Shown one piece after another: positions 9,408-17,515 of a stretch of DNA of 42,175 bases. The DNA comes from DAONJL01 sp035405645 [NCBI: bacterium] (GTDB lineage Bacteria; JAGOBX01; DAONJL01): contig DAONJL010000017.1 in NCBI GenBank assembly GCA_035405645.1, positions 1 to 42,175 of the forward strand, given 5' to 3'. The stretch's first letter is position 1. Each line of letters opens with the position of its first letter. Made by a program: the position numbers and the translations under genes. The notes beneath the pieces are model-generated. The model was not told the DNA's origin. It was given only the letters and a program-made list of their open reading frames with translations, and did no database searches.

Positions 9408-10925
9408 TTAATCAAGATTAAGAACTAAATAAATTGTAACTTTTTGTCTTTTAATTAAAAATAAAACTTCTTTTTCATTATTATCATCTATATCTTTTAA
9501 TGCTTCATTAAAATCTTCAACTGTTTTAATATTTTTTCTATTTATTTCAAGAATAATATCGCCTTCTTTTAAGCCACCAATATCTGCTTTAGAACCATTT
9601 TCAATTTCAGTAATAATCACTCCTTTTTCAGATGTTGAATAATTAAATTTTTTTGCTAATTCTGGTGATAATTCTTTTACTGTAATTCCTAATTTATTTG
9701 ATGTTACTTCACCACTTTCTTCACTATAAGCAAAAGAAGATTTATCAAAATCTTTTGGTTGTTCAACAATATAAATAGATAAACTTTTTTCTTTACCATC
9801 TCTAATGATTTTTATATTAACATTTGTATTTATTTTTGAATTTGCAACTAAATTTCTTAATTGACTGGTATTTGTTATTTTTACTCCATCAAATTCAATA
9901 ATAACATCTCCTCTTTTTAATCCTGCTTTATCTGCTGGACTATTTGGTGTCACCTGTGAAATTAAAACACCATTTACATCTGGTAATTTGAATTGTTTAG
10001 CAATTGTTTTATCAATATCTTGAATCATCACACCTAAATAACCACGAACTACTTTTCCTTTTTCAATTAAATCAATCATAATTTTTTTTGCCATATTTAT
10101 TGGCACGGCAAAACCAATACCAAGATTTCCTCCTGTTTGTGAAAAAATAGCGGTATTTATGCCAACAACATCGCCATTTAAGTTTATCATTGGTCCGCCA
10201 CTATTACCACGGTTTATTGGTGCATCAGTTTGAATAAAATCTTCATAATCAGCAACACCTATATTACTTCTTCCTGTTGCACTTATTATTCCTGCTGTTA
10301 CAGTATATGATAAACCAAATGGATTTCCTATTGCAATAACCCATTCACCTATTTCAAGTTTACTCGAATCACCAAGTTTTGCATAAGGTAAATTTTTACC
10401 TTCAATTTTTATAACTGCTATTTCTGTGCGGGGGTCTGTACCTATTACTTTTGCTTTGTATTCTGAATTATTTGATAATTTTACCTTTATTTCATCTGCA
10501 TCTTTTATTACATGATTGTTTGTTAATATATAACCATCAGGGCTAACAATAACGCCTGAACCTAATGCTGTTTGTTTATATTTTCTTTCTTGATTTTTAT
10601 TTTCATCACCAAATCTATCTCCAAAAAATCTTTTAAAAAATTCATCACCAAAAAAATCTCTGAAGGGGTCACTAAAAAATGGATTCTCTTTGACTGTTAT
10701 TACTTTTTCTGTAAAAATAAATACTGTTGCTGGTTTTGTCTTTTCTGCTGCTTGAATAAATGGTAATGAAAATTTTTTATATTCTGCTTTTTCATCATAT
10801 TTTTCTTCTACAAAATATTTATTATCTGCTGAAAGAAATGATGTGTTATTTATTCCTATTGATATTACTAAACCAATAATAACGCCTACAATTATTAATA
10901 TTATTCCTTTTATTTTATAATTCAT
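9408..10925 (-). CDS. HtrA/DegP-family periplasmic serine protease
   Basis: A 505-residue protein. An N-terminal membrane anchor or signal (residues 7-25) is followed by a trypsin-like domain: His138 in TNNHVI and the nucleophile Ser in NRGNSGGP (residues 239-245). Two PDZ domains follow, about 295-385 and 405-500. HtrA proteins degrade or refold misfolded envelope proteins. The position of the catalytic Asp (DPRxDIA in most members) reads DPRTEIA, with Glu169, a conservative change that may alter rate. Residues 80-110 carry a Phe-rich linker (FFSDPFRDFFGDEFF) typical of the regulatory LA loop. A GGAGGTG site and a strong promoter precede the start. Confidence 0.93.
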   Translation of the reverse strand: MNYKIKGIILIIVGVIIGLVISIGINNTSFLSADNKYFVEEKYDEKAEYKKFSLPFIQAAEKTKPATVFIFTEKVITVKENPFFSDPFRDFFGDEFFKRFFGDRFGDENKNQERKYKQTALGSGVIVSPDGYILTNNHVIKDADEIKVKLSNNSEYKAKVIGTDPRTEIAVIKIEGKNLPYAKLGDSSKLEIGEWVIAIGNPFGLSYTVTAGIISATGRSNIGVADYEDFIQTDAPINRGNSGGPMINLNGDVVGINTAIFSQTGGNLGIGFAVPINMAKKIMIDLIEKGKVVRGYLGVMIQDIDKTIAKQFKLPDVNGVLISQVTPNSPADKAGLKRGDVIIEFDGVKITNTSQLRNLVANSKINTNVNIKIIRDGKEKSLSIYIVEQPKDFDKSSFAYSEESGEVTSNKLGITVKELSPELAKKFNYSTSEKGVIITEIENGSKADIGGLKEGDIILEINRKNIKTVEDFNEALKDIDDNNEKEVLFLIKRQKVTIYLVLNLD

Positions 10926-10957
10926 TTTTTCACCTCCAAAAAATATATAATCTTTTT

Positions 10958-10986
10958 ATTATATTTAAAATTTAAATTTAAGTCAA
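10958..10986 (-). promoter_or_regulatory. Sigma70-type promoter of the htrA-secA operon
   Basis: On the minus strand TTGACT (10986-10981) and TATAAT (10963-10958) are 17 bases apart, with the GGAGGTG ribosome site and htrA start 33 bases further on. It is the best promoter match in the window. Confidence 0.75.
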
Positions 10987-11013
10987 TAAATTTTTTAGAA
11001 GGTTTTGGAAAAT

Positions 11014-11034
11014 ATTAATATTTAAAATATTAAT
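11014..11034. repeat. 21-base palindrome between divergent promoters
   Basis: TTAATATTT and AAATATTAA flank one central A, and the outermost bases also pair. It lies about 28 bases upstream of the htrA -35 box, where it could be an operator or an A/T-rich UP element. The low-complexity setting makes chance quite possible. Confidence 0.35.
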
Positions 11035-11138
11035 TATCATTAAAAAAATATATTTGAGAATAAAAGCAAATTATTAAAGCACATAATATTTTAAAAGTTT
11101 TTAAAGCAAAAATTTATCATTCAAATATTTTTTAAAAA

Positions 11139-11181
11139 ATTGACTTATGTCAATGCAATTTTTTGAGTTTTGTAATATATT
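11139..11181 (+). promoter_or_regulatory. FNR-type palindrome and -10 box of the CO dehydrogenase operon
   Basis: The palindrome TTGAC-TTAT-GTCAA lies at 11140-11153, and one more base pair matches on each side. A -10-like TAATATATT lies at 11173-11181. The palindrome centre is about 41 bases upstream of the predicted start site, which is the class II activator position of Crp/Fnr proteins, and there is no -35 box of its own. The Crp/Fnr protein encoded at 34825-35535 has the ETLSR recognition residues expected for TTGA/TCAA half-sites. Confidence 0.6.
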
Positions 11182-11210
11182 GAAGGCAAAATGAAAAGAG
11201 GTGAAAAAAA

Positions 11211-12065
11211 ATGGCAAAAAGAAAAATTATTAAAATTGATGAAAATTTATGTAATGGTTGTGGTTTATGTATTCCAAATTGTCCAGAAGGTGCTTTACAA
11301 ATTATTGATGGTAAAGTACGATTAATTAGTGATTTATTTTGTGATGGTCTTGGTGCATGTATTGGTCATTGCCCTGTTGGCGCAATTACAATAGAAGAGC
11401 GTGAAGCAGAAAAATATGATGAAAGAAAAGTAATGGAGAATATAGTAAAACAAGGTGAAAATGTAATTAAAGCACATTTAGAACATTTACTTGAACATAA
11501 TGAACACAAATTATTTAAAGAAGCAATAGAATTTTTAAAAGAAAAAGGAATAAAATTACCAATAGAAAAAAAGGAGGTAAAAGAAATGAGACATAATCAT
11601 TTTATGAGTGGGTGTCCTGGTGCGCAGGCAATGGATTTTCGAAGTGAACAAACTTCAAATGAAACAGAACAAATAAGAGTTAAATCACAATTAAGACAGT
11701 GGCCAGTTCAGTTACATTTAATTTCTCCAATGGCACCATATTTTCAAAATGCTGATGTTTTATTAGTTGCTGATTGTGTTGCTTATGCTCTTGGTGATTT
11801 TCATAATAGTTATTTAAAAGGAAAATCACTTGCAATAGCATGTCCAAAATTAGATGATGGTCAGGAAGAATACATAGAGAAAATTACATCATTAATTGAT
11901 GATGCAAAAATAAATACATTAACAGTATTAATAATGCAGGTTCCTTGTTGTAGTGGATTATTACATTTAGCACAGGAAGCAGCATCAAAAGCAAAGCGAA
12001 AAATACCAATAAAAAAGATTATTGTAAGTTTGCAAGGTGAAATATTATCAGAAGAATGGGTATAA
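11211..12065 (+). CDS. Dicluster-type ferredoxin with C-terminal Cys-rich domain
   Basis: A 284-residue iron-sulfur protein. Residues 14-24 hold a normal CxxCxxCxxxC (CNGCGLCIPNC). The second site is unusual, C44-x5-C50-x3-C54 (CDGLGACIGHC), so only seven Cys serve the two sites and one cluster may be three-iron or use another ligand. The remaining 220 residues have further Cys in SGCPGAQ, ACPKLDD and VPCCSGLL, which could bind another cofactor. It is the first gene of the CO dehydrogenase operon, with an AGAGGTG ribosome site. It probably carries electrons for, or helps assemble, the CooS system. Confidence 0.8.
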   Translation: MAKRKIIKIDENLCNGCGLCIPNCPEGALQIIDGKVRLISDLFCDGLGACIGHCPVGAITIEEREAEKYDERKVMENIVKQGENVIKAHLEHLLEHNEHKLFKEAIEFLKEKGIKLPIEKKEVKEMRHNHFMSGCPGAQAMDFRSEQTSNETEQIRVKSQLRQWPVQLHLISPMAPYFQNADVLLVADCVAYALGDFHNSYLKGKSLAIACPKLDDGQEEYIEKITSLIDDAKINTLTVLIMQVPCCSGLLHLAQEAASKAKRKIPIKKIIVSLQGEILSEEWV

Positions 12066-12066
12066 A

Positions 12067-12792
12067 ATGAATATATCAAATTGTCCAGGTGCGGATAAAT
12101 TGAAAGTATTAAAAATAGAAATAATTAAATGCAAGAATTGTGGTTATGAAAATGAAATCTGGTCTGATGAGATTGAGATAATTTGTGAAAAATGTAAGCA
12201 ACCACTAAAAAAGAAATTTGAATTAAATTGTATTGATTGGTGCAAATATTCAAGATATTGCGTTGGAGAAACAAAAGTTGATAAATATATGGCAAACAAA
12301 TTAAAATCAATAAAAAATCAGTTAATAGAAGAATTAGAGCATTATTTTGGTGAAGATAAAAAAAGAATAAATCATGCAAATGAAGTATTATATTATGCTG
12401 AAAAAATACTACAAGAAGAAGCAGCAGAACCTTTCATTGTAATACCAGCAGCAATATTGCATGATGTTGGAATAAAAATAGCCGAACAAAAATATGGTTC
12501 AGCATCAGGTCATTATCAGGAAATAGAAGGACCACCAATTGCAAGAGAGATGTTATTAAAAACAAATTTAAAAAAAGAAGATATTGATGAAATATGTAAA
12601 ATAATAGGTCATCATCATAGCCCTGGTAAAATCAATACAATAAATTTTAAAGTTTTATATGATGCAGATTGGATAGTAAATATTAGAGATGAGGTAGAAA
12701 TAAAGGATAAAGAAAAATTAAAGAAATTTATAGATAAAGTATTTCAAACCAGGACAGGAAAAAGAATAGCAGAAGAAAAATATTTAAAATAA
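12067..12792 (+). CDS. Zinc-ribbon plus HD-domain phosphohydrolase
   Basis: A 241-residue protein. The N-terminus holds a zinc ribbon (C22xxC25, C40xxC43) and three more Cys (55, 59, 65). The HD domain follows with His103, His132-Asp133, HHH at 182-184 and Asp199/201 in YDADWIV, the metal-binding set of HD phosphohydrolases. The substrate is unknown. The start at 12067 follows the ferredoxin stop by one base; the longer frame from 12037 would run into that gene. Its place between the ferredoxin and cooS suggests a role in CO dehydrogenase maturation or signalling, not nucleotide salvage, but this is inference. Confidence 0.8.
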   Translation: MNISNCPGADKLKVLKIEIIKCKNCGYENEIWSDEIEIICEKCKQPLKKKFELNCIDWCKYSRYCVGETKVDKYMANKLKSIKNQLIEELEHYFGEDKKRINHANEVLYYAEKILQEEAAEPFIVIPAAILHDVGIKIAEQKYGSASGHYQEIEGPPIAREMLLKTNLKKEDIDEICKIIGHHHSPGKINTINFKVLYDADWIVNIRDEVEIKDKEKLKKFIDKVFQTRTGKRIAEEKYLK

Positions 12793-12806
12793 AAAGGAGG
12801 AAAAAT

Positions 12807-14696
12807 ATGGAGATTAAAAAAATTAAAAATCGACCTTATGATGATATTACAGATTATATGTATAATGTAAGCCGAAAAGATGGAATGGAGACAATATATG
12901 AAAGATTTCTCCAACAACAACCACAGTGTGCTTTTGGAGCATTGGGTATATGCTGTACATTATGTACAGATGGTCCCTGTCAAATAACGAGAAAAGCAAA
13001 ACGAGGCGTATGTGGAGCAACTGCTGATTTAATAGTTTCAAGAAATTTATTACAAAAATGTGTTCAGGGAACAGTAGCAAATGTTTATCATGCAAGAAAT
13101 GTAGCAAAAACATTATTAGCAACAGGTGAAGGAAAATCAGATTACGAAATAAAAGAACCAGAAAAATTAAAAAGTATAGCAGAAAAATTTGGAATAAATC
13201 CAAATAAACCTATAAAAGAAATCGCAAGAGAATTTGGTAAATTTTTTATTTCGCAAATAAATAGTAATGATTATGAAGAATTAGAATTAGTAAAAAAATT
13301 AGCACCAAAGAAAAGATTAGAAGTATGGAAAAAACTTGGAATAATACCAGGAGGTCCAAATTCAGAAGCAGCAACAGCACTATCAAAAATAATGACAAAT
13401 GTAAATAATGATGTAGAAGATTTATTATTACATTGTTTACGATTAGGAATAGCAAATGAATATACAGGATTATTTGGAATAACAACAATGCAGGAAATAT
13501 TGGTAGGAACAGCCAAACCAAATGAAGGAAAAGTCAATATCGGAATATTAGATAAAGATGCAGTAAATATAATAATGCATGGGCATCAACCATTATTAGC
13601 AATAAAAGTATTAGAAAAAGCAAGAGAGAAAAAATTTCAAGAAAAAGCAAAAGAAGAAGGCGCAAAAAATGGAATTAAGATTTATGGTTCACTATGTGAA
13701 GGGCAACAAATCTTTAACATAGCAAGTGAATATAAAGATGTATTCTTTGGTCAAATAGGAAATTGGATACAGCAAGAATTTATAATAGCAACAGGTGCAG
13801 TTGATGCACTTGTTTTTGATTATAACTGTGTTATGCCAACAATATCAGAACAATTTGCACCAAAATACCATACTAAATTAATATCAACAGATAAAGTGAT
13901 AAGACAGGCAGGTGTAGAACGATTAGAATTTGAACCTGATAAAGCAAACGAAATAGCAGAAAAAATAATAAAAGAAGCAATAAAAGCATATAAAAATAGA
14001 GGTGAAGTAAATATACCAGAATTAAAATATTCTGCAATATCAGGTTTTACAACAGAAAGTGTGGTAAATGCATTGGGCGGCACATTAAAACCATTAATTG
14101 ATGTAATAGCAAATGGTAATGTTAAAGGTGTAGCAGCAGTAGTAGGTTGCACAACTGTTCGAGAATTTCATTCTGGCGAACATATTACAAAATTAACAGA
14201 AGAATTAATAAAAAGAAATATATTAGTAATAGGTGCAGGATGTTGTTCATCAGCAATGCAAAATGTAAATCTAATGTCATTGGACGCAAATAAAAAAGCG
14301 GGAAAAAATTTAGCAAGTGTTTGTAAAAGTCTATCAATACCACCTTGTTTATCTTATGGCAGCTGTACAGATATAGGTAAAATAATTTCAACAGCAATAG
14401 CAATAGCTGATACATTAAATGTAGATATACCTGATTTACCAATAGCAGCGTCAGCACCAGAATATATGGAACAAAAAGCAGTAGCAGATGCATTCACAGC
14501 AGTTGCTTTTGGTATTACATTACATCTTTCGCCAGCGCCGCCAGTTTTAGGAAGTCAATTAGTAACAAAAATATTAACACAGGATGTAGAAAACTTAACA
14601 GGCGGAAAAGTGATAGTTGAATTAGACCCGATTAAATCAGCTGATTTAATTGAAGAGCAAATAATAAATAAACGAAAAAAATTAGGTTTAAAATAA
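12807..14696 (+). CDS. cooS: Anaerobic Ni-Fe-S carbon monoxide dehydrogenase catalytic subunit
   Basis: A 629-residue homodimeric enzyme that interconverts CO and CO2. All cofactor ligands can be traced. The D-cluster has C41 and C49; the B-cluster has C50, C53, C58 and C69. The active-site C-cluster has His260 (HGHQP), C297 (SLCEG), C341 (DYNCVMP), C448 (VVGCTT), C479 (GAGC) and C520 (YGSC). The acid-base Lys is Lys557 in PEYMEQKA and the conserved His is His95. The C-terminus HLSPAPPVLGS is typical. Length is normal and the AAGGAGG ribosome site is strong. No acetyl-CoA synthase is nearby, so it is a stand-alone CO dehydrogenase, feeding electrons to CooF. Confidence 0.97.
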   Translation: MEIKKIKNRPYDDITDYMYNVSRKDGMETIYERFLQQQPQCAFGALGICCTLCTDGPCQITRKAKRGVCGATADLIVSRNLLQKCVQGTVANVYHARNVAKTLLATGEGKSDYEIKEPEKLKSIAEKFGINPNKPIKEIAREFGKFFISQINSNDYEELELVKKLAPKKRLEVWKKLGIIPGGPNSEAATALSKIMTNVNNDVEDLLLHCLRLGIANEYTGLFGITTMQEILVGTAKPNEGKVNIGILDKDAVNIIMHGHQPLLAIKVLEKAREKKFQEKAKEEGAKNGIKIYGSLCEGQQIFNIASEYKDVFFGQIGNWIQQEFIIATGAVDALVFDYNCVMPTISEQFAPKYHTKLISTDKVIRQAGVERLEFEPDKANEIAEKIIKEAIKAYKNRGEVNIPELKYSAISGFTTESVVNALGGTLKPLIDVIANGNVKGVAAVVGCTTVREFHSGEHITKLTEELIKRNILVIGAGCCSSAMQNVNLMSLDANKKAGKNLASVCKSLSIPPCLSYGSCTDIGKIISTAIAIADTLNVDIPDLPIAASAPEYMEQKAVADAFTAVAFGITLHLSPAPPVLGSQLVTKILTQDVENLTGGKVIVELDPIKSADLIEEQIINKRKKLGLK

Positions 14697-14714
14697 ATTA
14701 AGGAGTGAATAAAT

Positions 14715-15167
14715 ATGAAAAAGTTATTCATAAATCTTGAAAGATGTTTTGGATGTAAGCGATGCGAATTAGCATGTATTATAGAACATTCAGAAGAAAA
14801 AAATTATGCTTATTATTTATTAAATCAAAAAGAACCTAAAACAAGAATATTTGTAGAGAATTATTTAAATAGACCAATTCCATTAGTTTGTCATCATTGT
14901 AAAGATGCTCTATGCATTTCTGCGTGTATTTCTGGCTGTATGCAAAAAGATGAAAAAACAGATATTGTGCGTAATGATAATTCAGAACAAAAATGTGTTG
15001 GTTGTTGGATGTGTATATTAAATTGTCCATTTAATGTAATTGATAGAGAAATGAAAAATGATGAATTGCAAGCAATAAAATGTGATTTTTGTGCAAATAG
15101 AGAAATACCTGCCTGTGTCGAAGCATGTCCAAATGAAGTTATTTCAGTTATAGATATAAATGAATAA
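14715..15167 (+). CDS. cooF: CooF-like polyferredoxin electron carrier
   Basis: A 150-residue protein with 17 Cys in four groups: C11xxC14xxC17xxxC21; C59xxC62x4C67xxxC71 with C75; C94xxC97xxC100xxxC104; and C123xxC126 with C134xxxC138. This fits four [4Fe-4S] clusters, as in DmsB/CooF-type electron-transfer subunits. It takes electrons from CooS and passes them to a partner, here most likely the flavoprotein encoded next. It has an AGGAG ribosome site and follows cooS by 18 bases. Confidence 0.92.
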   Translation: MKKLFINLERCFGCKRCELACIIEHSEEKNYAYYLLNQKEPKTRIFVENYLNRPIPLVCHHCKDALCISACISGCMQKDEKTDIVRNDNSEQKCVGCWMCILNCPFNVIDREMKNDELQAIKCDFCANREIPACVEACPNEVISVIDINE

Positions 15168-15184
15168 AATAAAGGAGGAAAAAT

Positions 15185-16519
15185 ATGATGAATATTCTAA
15201 TTATTGGTGCTAGTGCAGCAGGAATAAGTGCAGCAGAAACTTTAAGAAAATTAGATAAAAATTGTAATATAACCATTTTAACAAAAGAAAATTGTAATAG
15301 ACCATATTCTAAAAGTTTATTAGCATATTTATTTTCTAATAGAATTGATTTAAATAAAATTTATTTCAAACCAAAAAATTTTTTTGAGAAATATAATTTA
15401 ACTTATTTTAACAATGAAGAAGTAATTGAAATAGATAGAAAAAACAAATTTATAAAGACAAAAAATAATAAAAAACTAAATTATGATAAATTATTATTAG
15501 CCACAGGTTCAAAATCTTTTATTCCAGAAATAAATAATATTTCTTTAAATAATATATTTACTTTTAATGAATATCAAAATTATCAGGATATCAAAAAAAA
15601 TTTAAATAATGCCAAAAATATTGTAGTTTTAGGAGCAGGCTTTGTTGGATTAGAAATTGCTTATGCATTAAATAATTTAGGTTTTGATGTTTCAATAGTT
15701 GAAAAATGTTCACAAATCTTGCCAAATCAAATGGATAATACTGGTAGTTATTTTATTCAAAAAGAATTAGAGAATAAAGGAATTAAATTCTTTCTAAATC
15801 AAAGCATTATTGAAATAGAAGGAAGTAAAAATATAAGTAATGTAATATTATCAGATAAAACAAGATTAAAATCAAATATGTTAATCATTTGCTCAGGTGT
15901 AATACCAAATAAAGAAATAGCTAAAAATGCTGATTTAGAGACAAAAAAAGGTTTGGTTGTCGATGAATATTTAACAACATCAGATAATAATATTTATGGC
16001 GCAGGGGATATAATAGAATTATATGATATAACAACAAAAAGTTCAAATTGTTCAGGTTCATGGGCAAATGCAGTAATACAAGGACAATATGCTGCTTATA
16101 ATATATTAGGTTATAAGAAAAGATATAAGAATTTTATAGCAGTCCAAAACTCAATTCAATTTTATAATGTTGCAGCAACATCCAATGGCAAAGTTCATAT
16201 TGATTTAAGTGATGACCAATCAAATTATGAAGTATTAAGCATAAAAGAAAAAAATTATTATAAAAAAATAGTTTTAAGAGATAATAAGATAATTGGGTTT
16301 ATTTTGATAAATAAAATAAATCAAGCAGGCCTATTAAGTGCATTAATAAAATTACAACTTGATATTTCAGAATATAAAGAAAAATTATTGTATGATGATT
16401 TTACATATTCATATTTTATAGATGAAAAATTCGAACAATATAATGCTTATGCAGAAATACCAGATTGCTGGAAATATAATGAATGGTATTTAGAAAGAAA
16501 ATTTTGTGCAGGTATATAA
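15185..16519 (+). CDS. FAD/NAD(P)-dependent oxidoreductase (CO dehydrogenase-associated FNOR)
   Basis: A 444-residue flavoprotein of the NADH oxidase/rubredoxin reductase type. It has FAD-binding GASAAG (residues 8-13), a second Rossmann motif GAGFVGLE (150-157) for NAD(P)H, LLATGSK near 105-110, and IYGAGDIIE for the FAD ribityl chain. Cooperation with CooS and CooF is a known arrangement in which CO oxidation reduces NAD(P) or a redox partner. The start has two ATGs in a row behind an AAAGGAGG site; the first is used. The C-terminal 50 residues (many Tyr, Glu and Trp) resemble no partner I recognise. Confidence 0.88.
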   Translation: MMNILIIGASAAGISAAETLRKLDKNCNITILTKENCNRPYSKSLLAYLFSNRIDLNKIYFKPKNFFEKYNLTYFNNEEVIEIDRKNKFIKTKNNKKLNYDKLLLATGSKSFIPEINNISLNNIFTFNEYQNYQDIKKNLNNAKNIVVLGAGFVGLEIAYALNNLGFDVSIVEKCSQILPNQMDNTGSYFIQKELENKGIKFFLNQSIIEIEGSKNISNVILSDKTRLKSNMLIICSGVIPNKEIAKNADLETKKGLVVDEYLTTSDNNIYGAGDIIELYDITTKSSNCSGSWANAVIQGQYAAYNILGYKKRYKNFIAVQNSIQFYNVAATSNGKVHIDLSDDQSNYEVLSIKEKNYYKKIVLRDNKIIGFILINKINQAGLLSALIKLQLDISEYKEKLLYDDFTYSYFIDEKFEQYNAYAEIPDCWKYNEWYLERKFCAGI

Positions 16520-16564
16520 ATTTGTAAATTATATAAATTAAAAATAATTAAAGGAGAATTTCAA

Positions 16565-16966
16565 ATGACTTTAATAGAAGAATTAAAAAGCGATCATAAA
16601 AAATTATTAGAAAAATTTTTAGAAATTCAAAAAATAGGTATTGCTAAAAAAGAAGGAAAAGATGAATTATATTCAATAAAAAATTTATTATTATCACATT
16701 TAAAAAAAGAAGATGTATCAATATATCCAGTATTACAAGAAAAAGCCAAAAATGATAGCAGTTTACAAATAAAACTAAATTTATTTACAAAAGAGATGAA
16801 TACTATAAATAATACAATAATAAAATTTTTTGAAAAATACTCATTAACAAATGAACTTGATATTGAAAAAAATTTACAATTCATAAAAGAAATAACATCA
16901 ATAATAACAATATTAAGAGAGCGAATAAGAAAAGAAGAAGAGTATTTATATCCAGAATATAAATAA
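16565..16966 (+). CDS. Hemerythrin-like HHE-domain protein
   Basis: A 133-residue four-helix protein. His11 (SDHKKL), LSHLKKEDVSIYP (residues about 44-56) and RIRKEEEYLYPEY at the C-terminus match the HHE cation-binding fold, which holds a non-haem di-iron site that binds oxygen or NO or guards Fe-S proteins. The last His of the HHE pattern appears replaced in the final helix. It closes the CO dehydrogenase operon and has an AAAGGAG site. Protection of the oxygen-sensitive CooS and CooF clusters is a reasonable inference. Confidence 0.78.
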   Translation: MTLIEELKSDHKKLLEKFLEIQKIGIAKKEGKDELYSIKNLLLSHLKKEDVSIYPVLQEKAKNDSSLQIKLNLFTKEMNTINNTIIKFFEKYSLTNELDIEKNLQFIKEITSIITILRERIRKEEEYLYPEYK

Positions 16967-16983
16967 AAAATTTTTTAAAAAAC

Positions 16984-17039
16984 TTGACAAGTGAAAAAAA
17001 TATGCTATAATATCAGTAAAATGATAATATTAGTAATAT
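16984..17039 (+). promoter_or_regulatory. Promoter and direct-repeat operator of the sulfur operon
   Basis: TTGACA (16984-16989) and TATAAT (17006-17011) are 16 bases apart. Overlapping the -10 and the start-site region is a near-perfect direct repeat, TAATATCAGTAAAAT at 17008-17022 and TAATATTAGTAATAT at 17025-17039, matching at 13 of 15 positions. A repressor bound here would block the promoter; the Rrf2 protein encoded next is the obvious candidate. Confidence 0.7.
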
Positions 17040-17050
17040 AAGGAGGTTTT

Positions 17051-17503
17051 ATGAAACTTTCTACAAGAACACGATATGGTATCCGCGCTCTTATTTATCT
17101 TGCTTTGAATTACAAAAATCAACCTATTCAATTAAATGAAATTTCTAAAAATGAAAATATTTCTGTTAGATATTTAGAACAGATTATGAATAAATTAATT
17201 TCCTGTGGTGTTGTTGAGGGTATTCGTGGTTATAATGGTGGCTTTATTTTAACTAAACCAATTGATAAAATAAATCTTTATGAAGTAATAAAAATTTTAG
17301 AAGGCAATCTAACACCTGTTAATTGTCTTGATGGTTCTTTTAAATGTGATGTATATTATAAATGTGGTGCTAAATATATATGGGAAGAATTAAATAAACA
17401 AATTAAAAATACCTTAAATAAAATTTCATTAAAAGAGATAGTAAATTATTTAAAAAAGAATAAAGAAAAGAGTATAAAATCAAAATTAATTTATTATATA
17501 TAG
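17051..17503 (+). CDS. Rrf2-family regulator with IscR-like cysteine triad
   Basis: A 150-residue winged-helix regulator. It opens MKLSTRTRYGIRALIYLA, with helix-turn-helix ISVRYLEQIMNKL and the wing RGYNGGFIL. C92, C99 and C105 lie where IscR has its [2Fe-2S]-binding Cys triad, so it may sense Fe-S status or redox; CymR, the cysteine-metabolism relative, lacks this triad. It heads a 16-gene sulfur and siroheme operon, so control by sulfur or iron supply is likely, and autoregulation follows from the repeat over its promoter. It has a strong AAGGAGG ribosome site. Confidence 0.9.
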   Translation: MKLSTRTRYGIRALIYLALNYKNQPIQLNEISKNENISVRYLEQIMNKLISCGVVEGIRGYNGGFILTKPIDKINLYEVIKILEGNLTPVNCLDGSFKCDVYYKCGAKYIWEELNKQIKNTLNKISLKEIVNYLKKNKEKSIKSKLIYYI

Positions 17504-17515
17504 GAGGTAAAATTT

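Noticed and set aside
12847-14493. Several Leu/Phe-rich open frames on the minus strand inside cooS
   Set aside because: They mirror A-rich plus-strand codons and have no ribosome sites or motifs; the same holds for the many such frames antisense to the sulfur operon.
16967-17050. A SAM, T-box or cobalamin riboswitch before the sulfur operon
   Set aside because: The leader between the -10 box and the Rrf2 start is only about 40 bases, too short for any of these.
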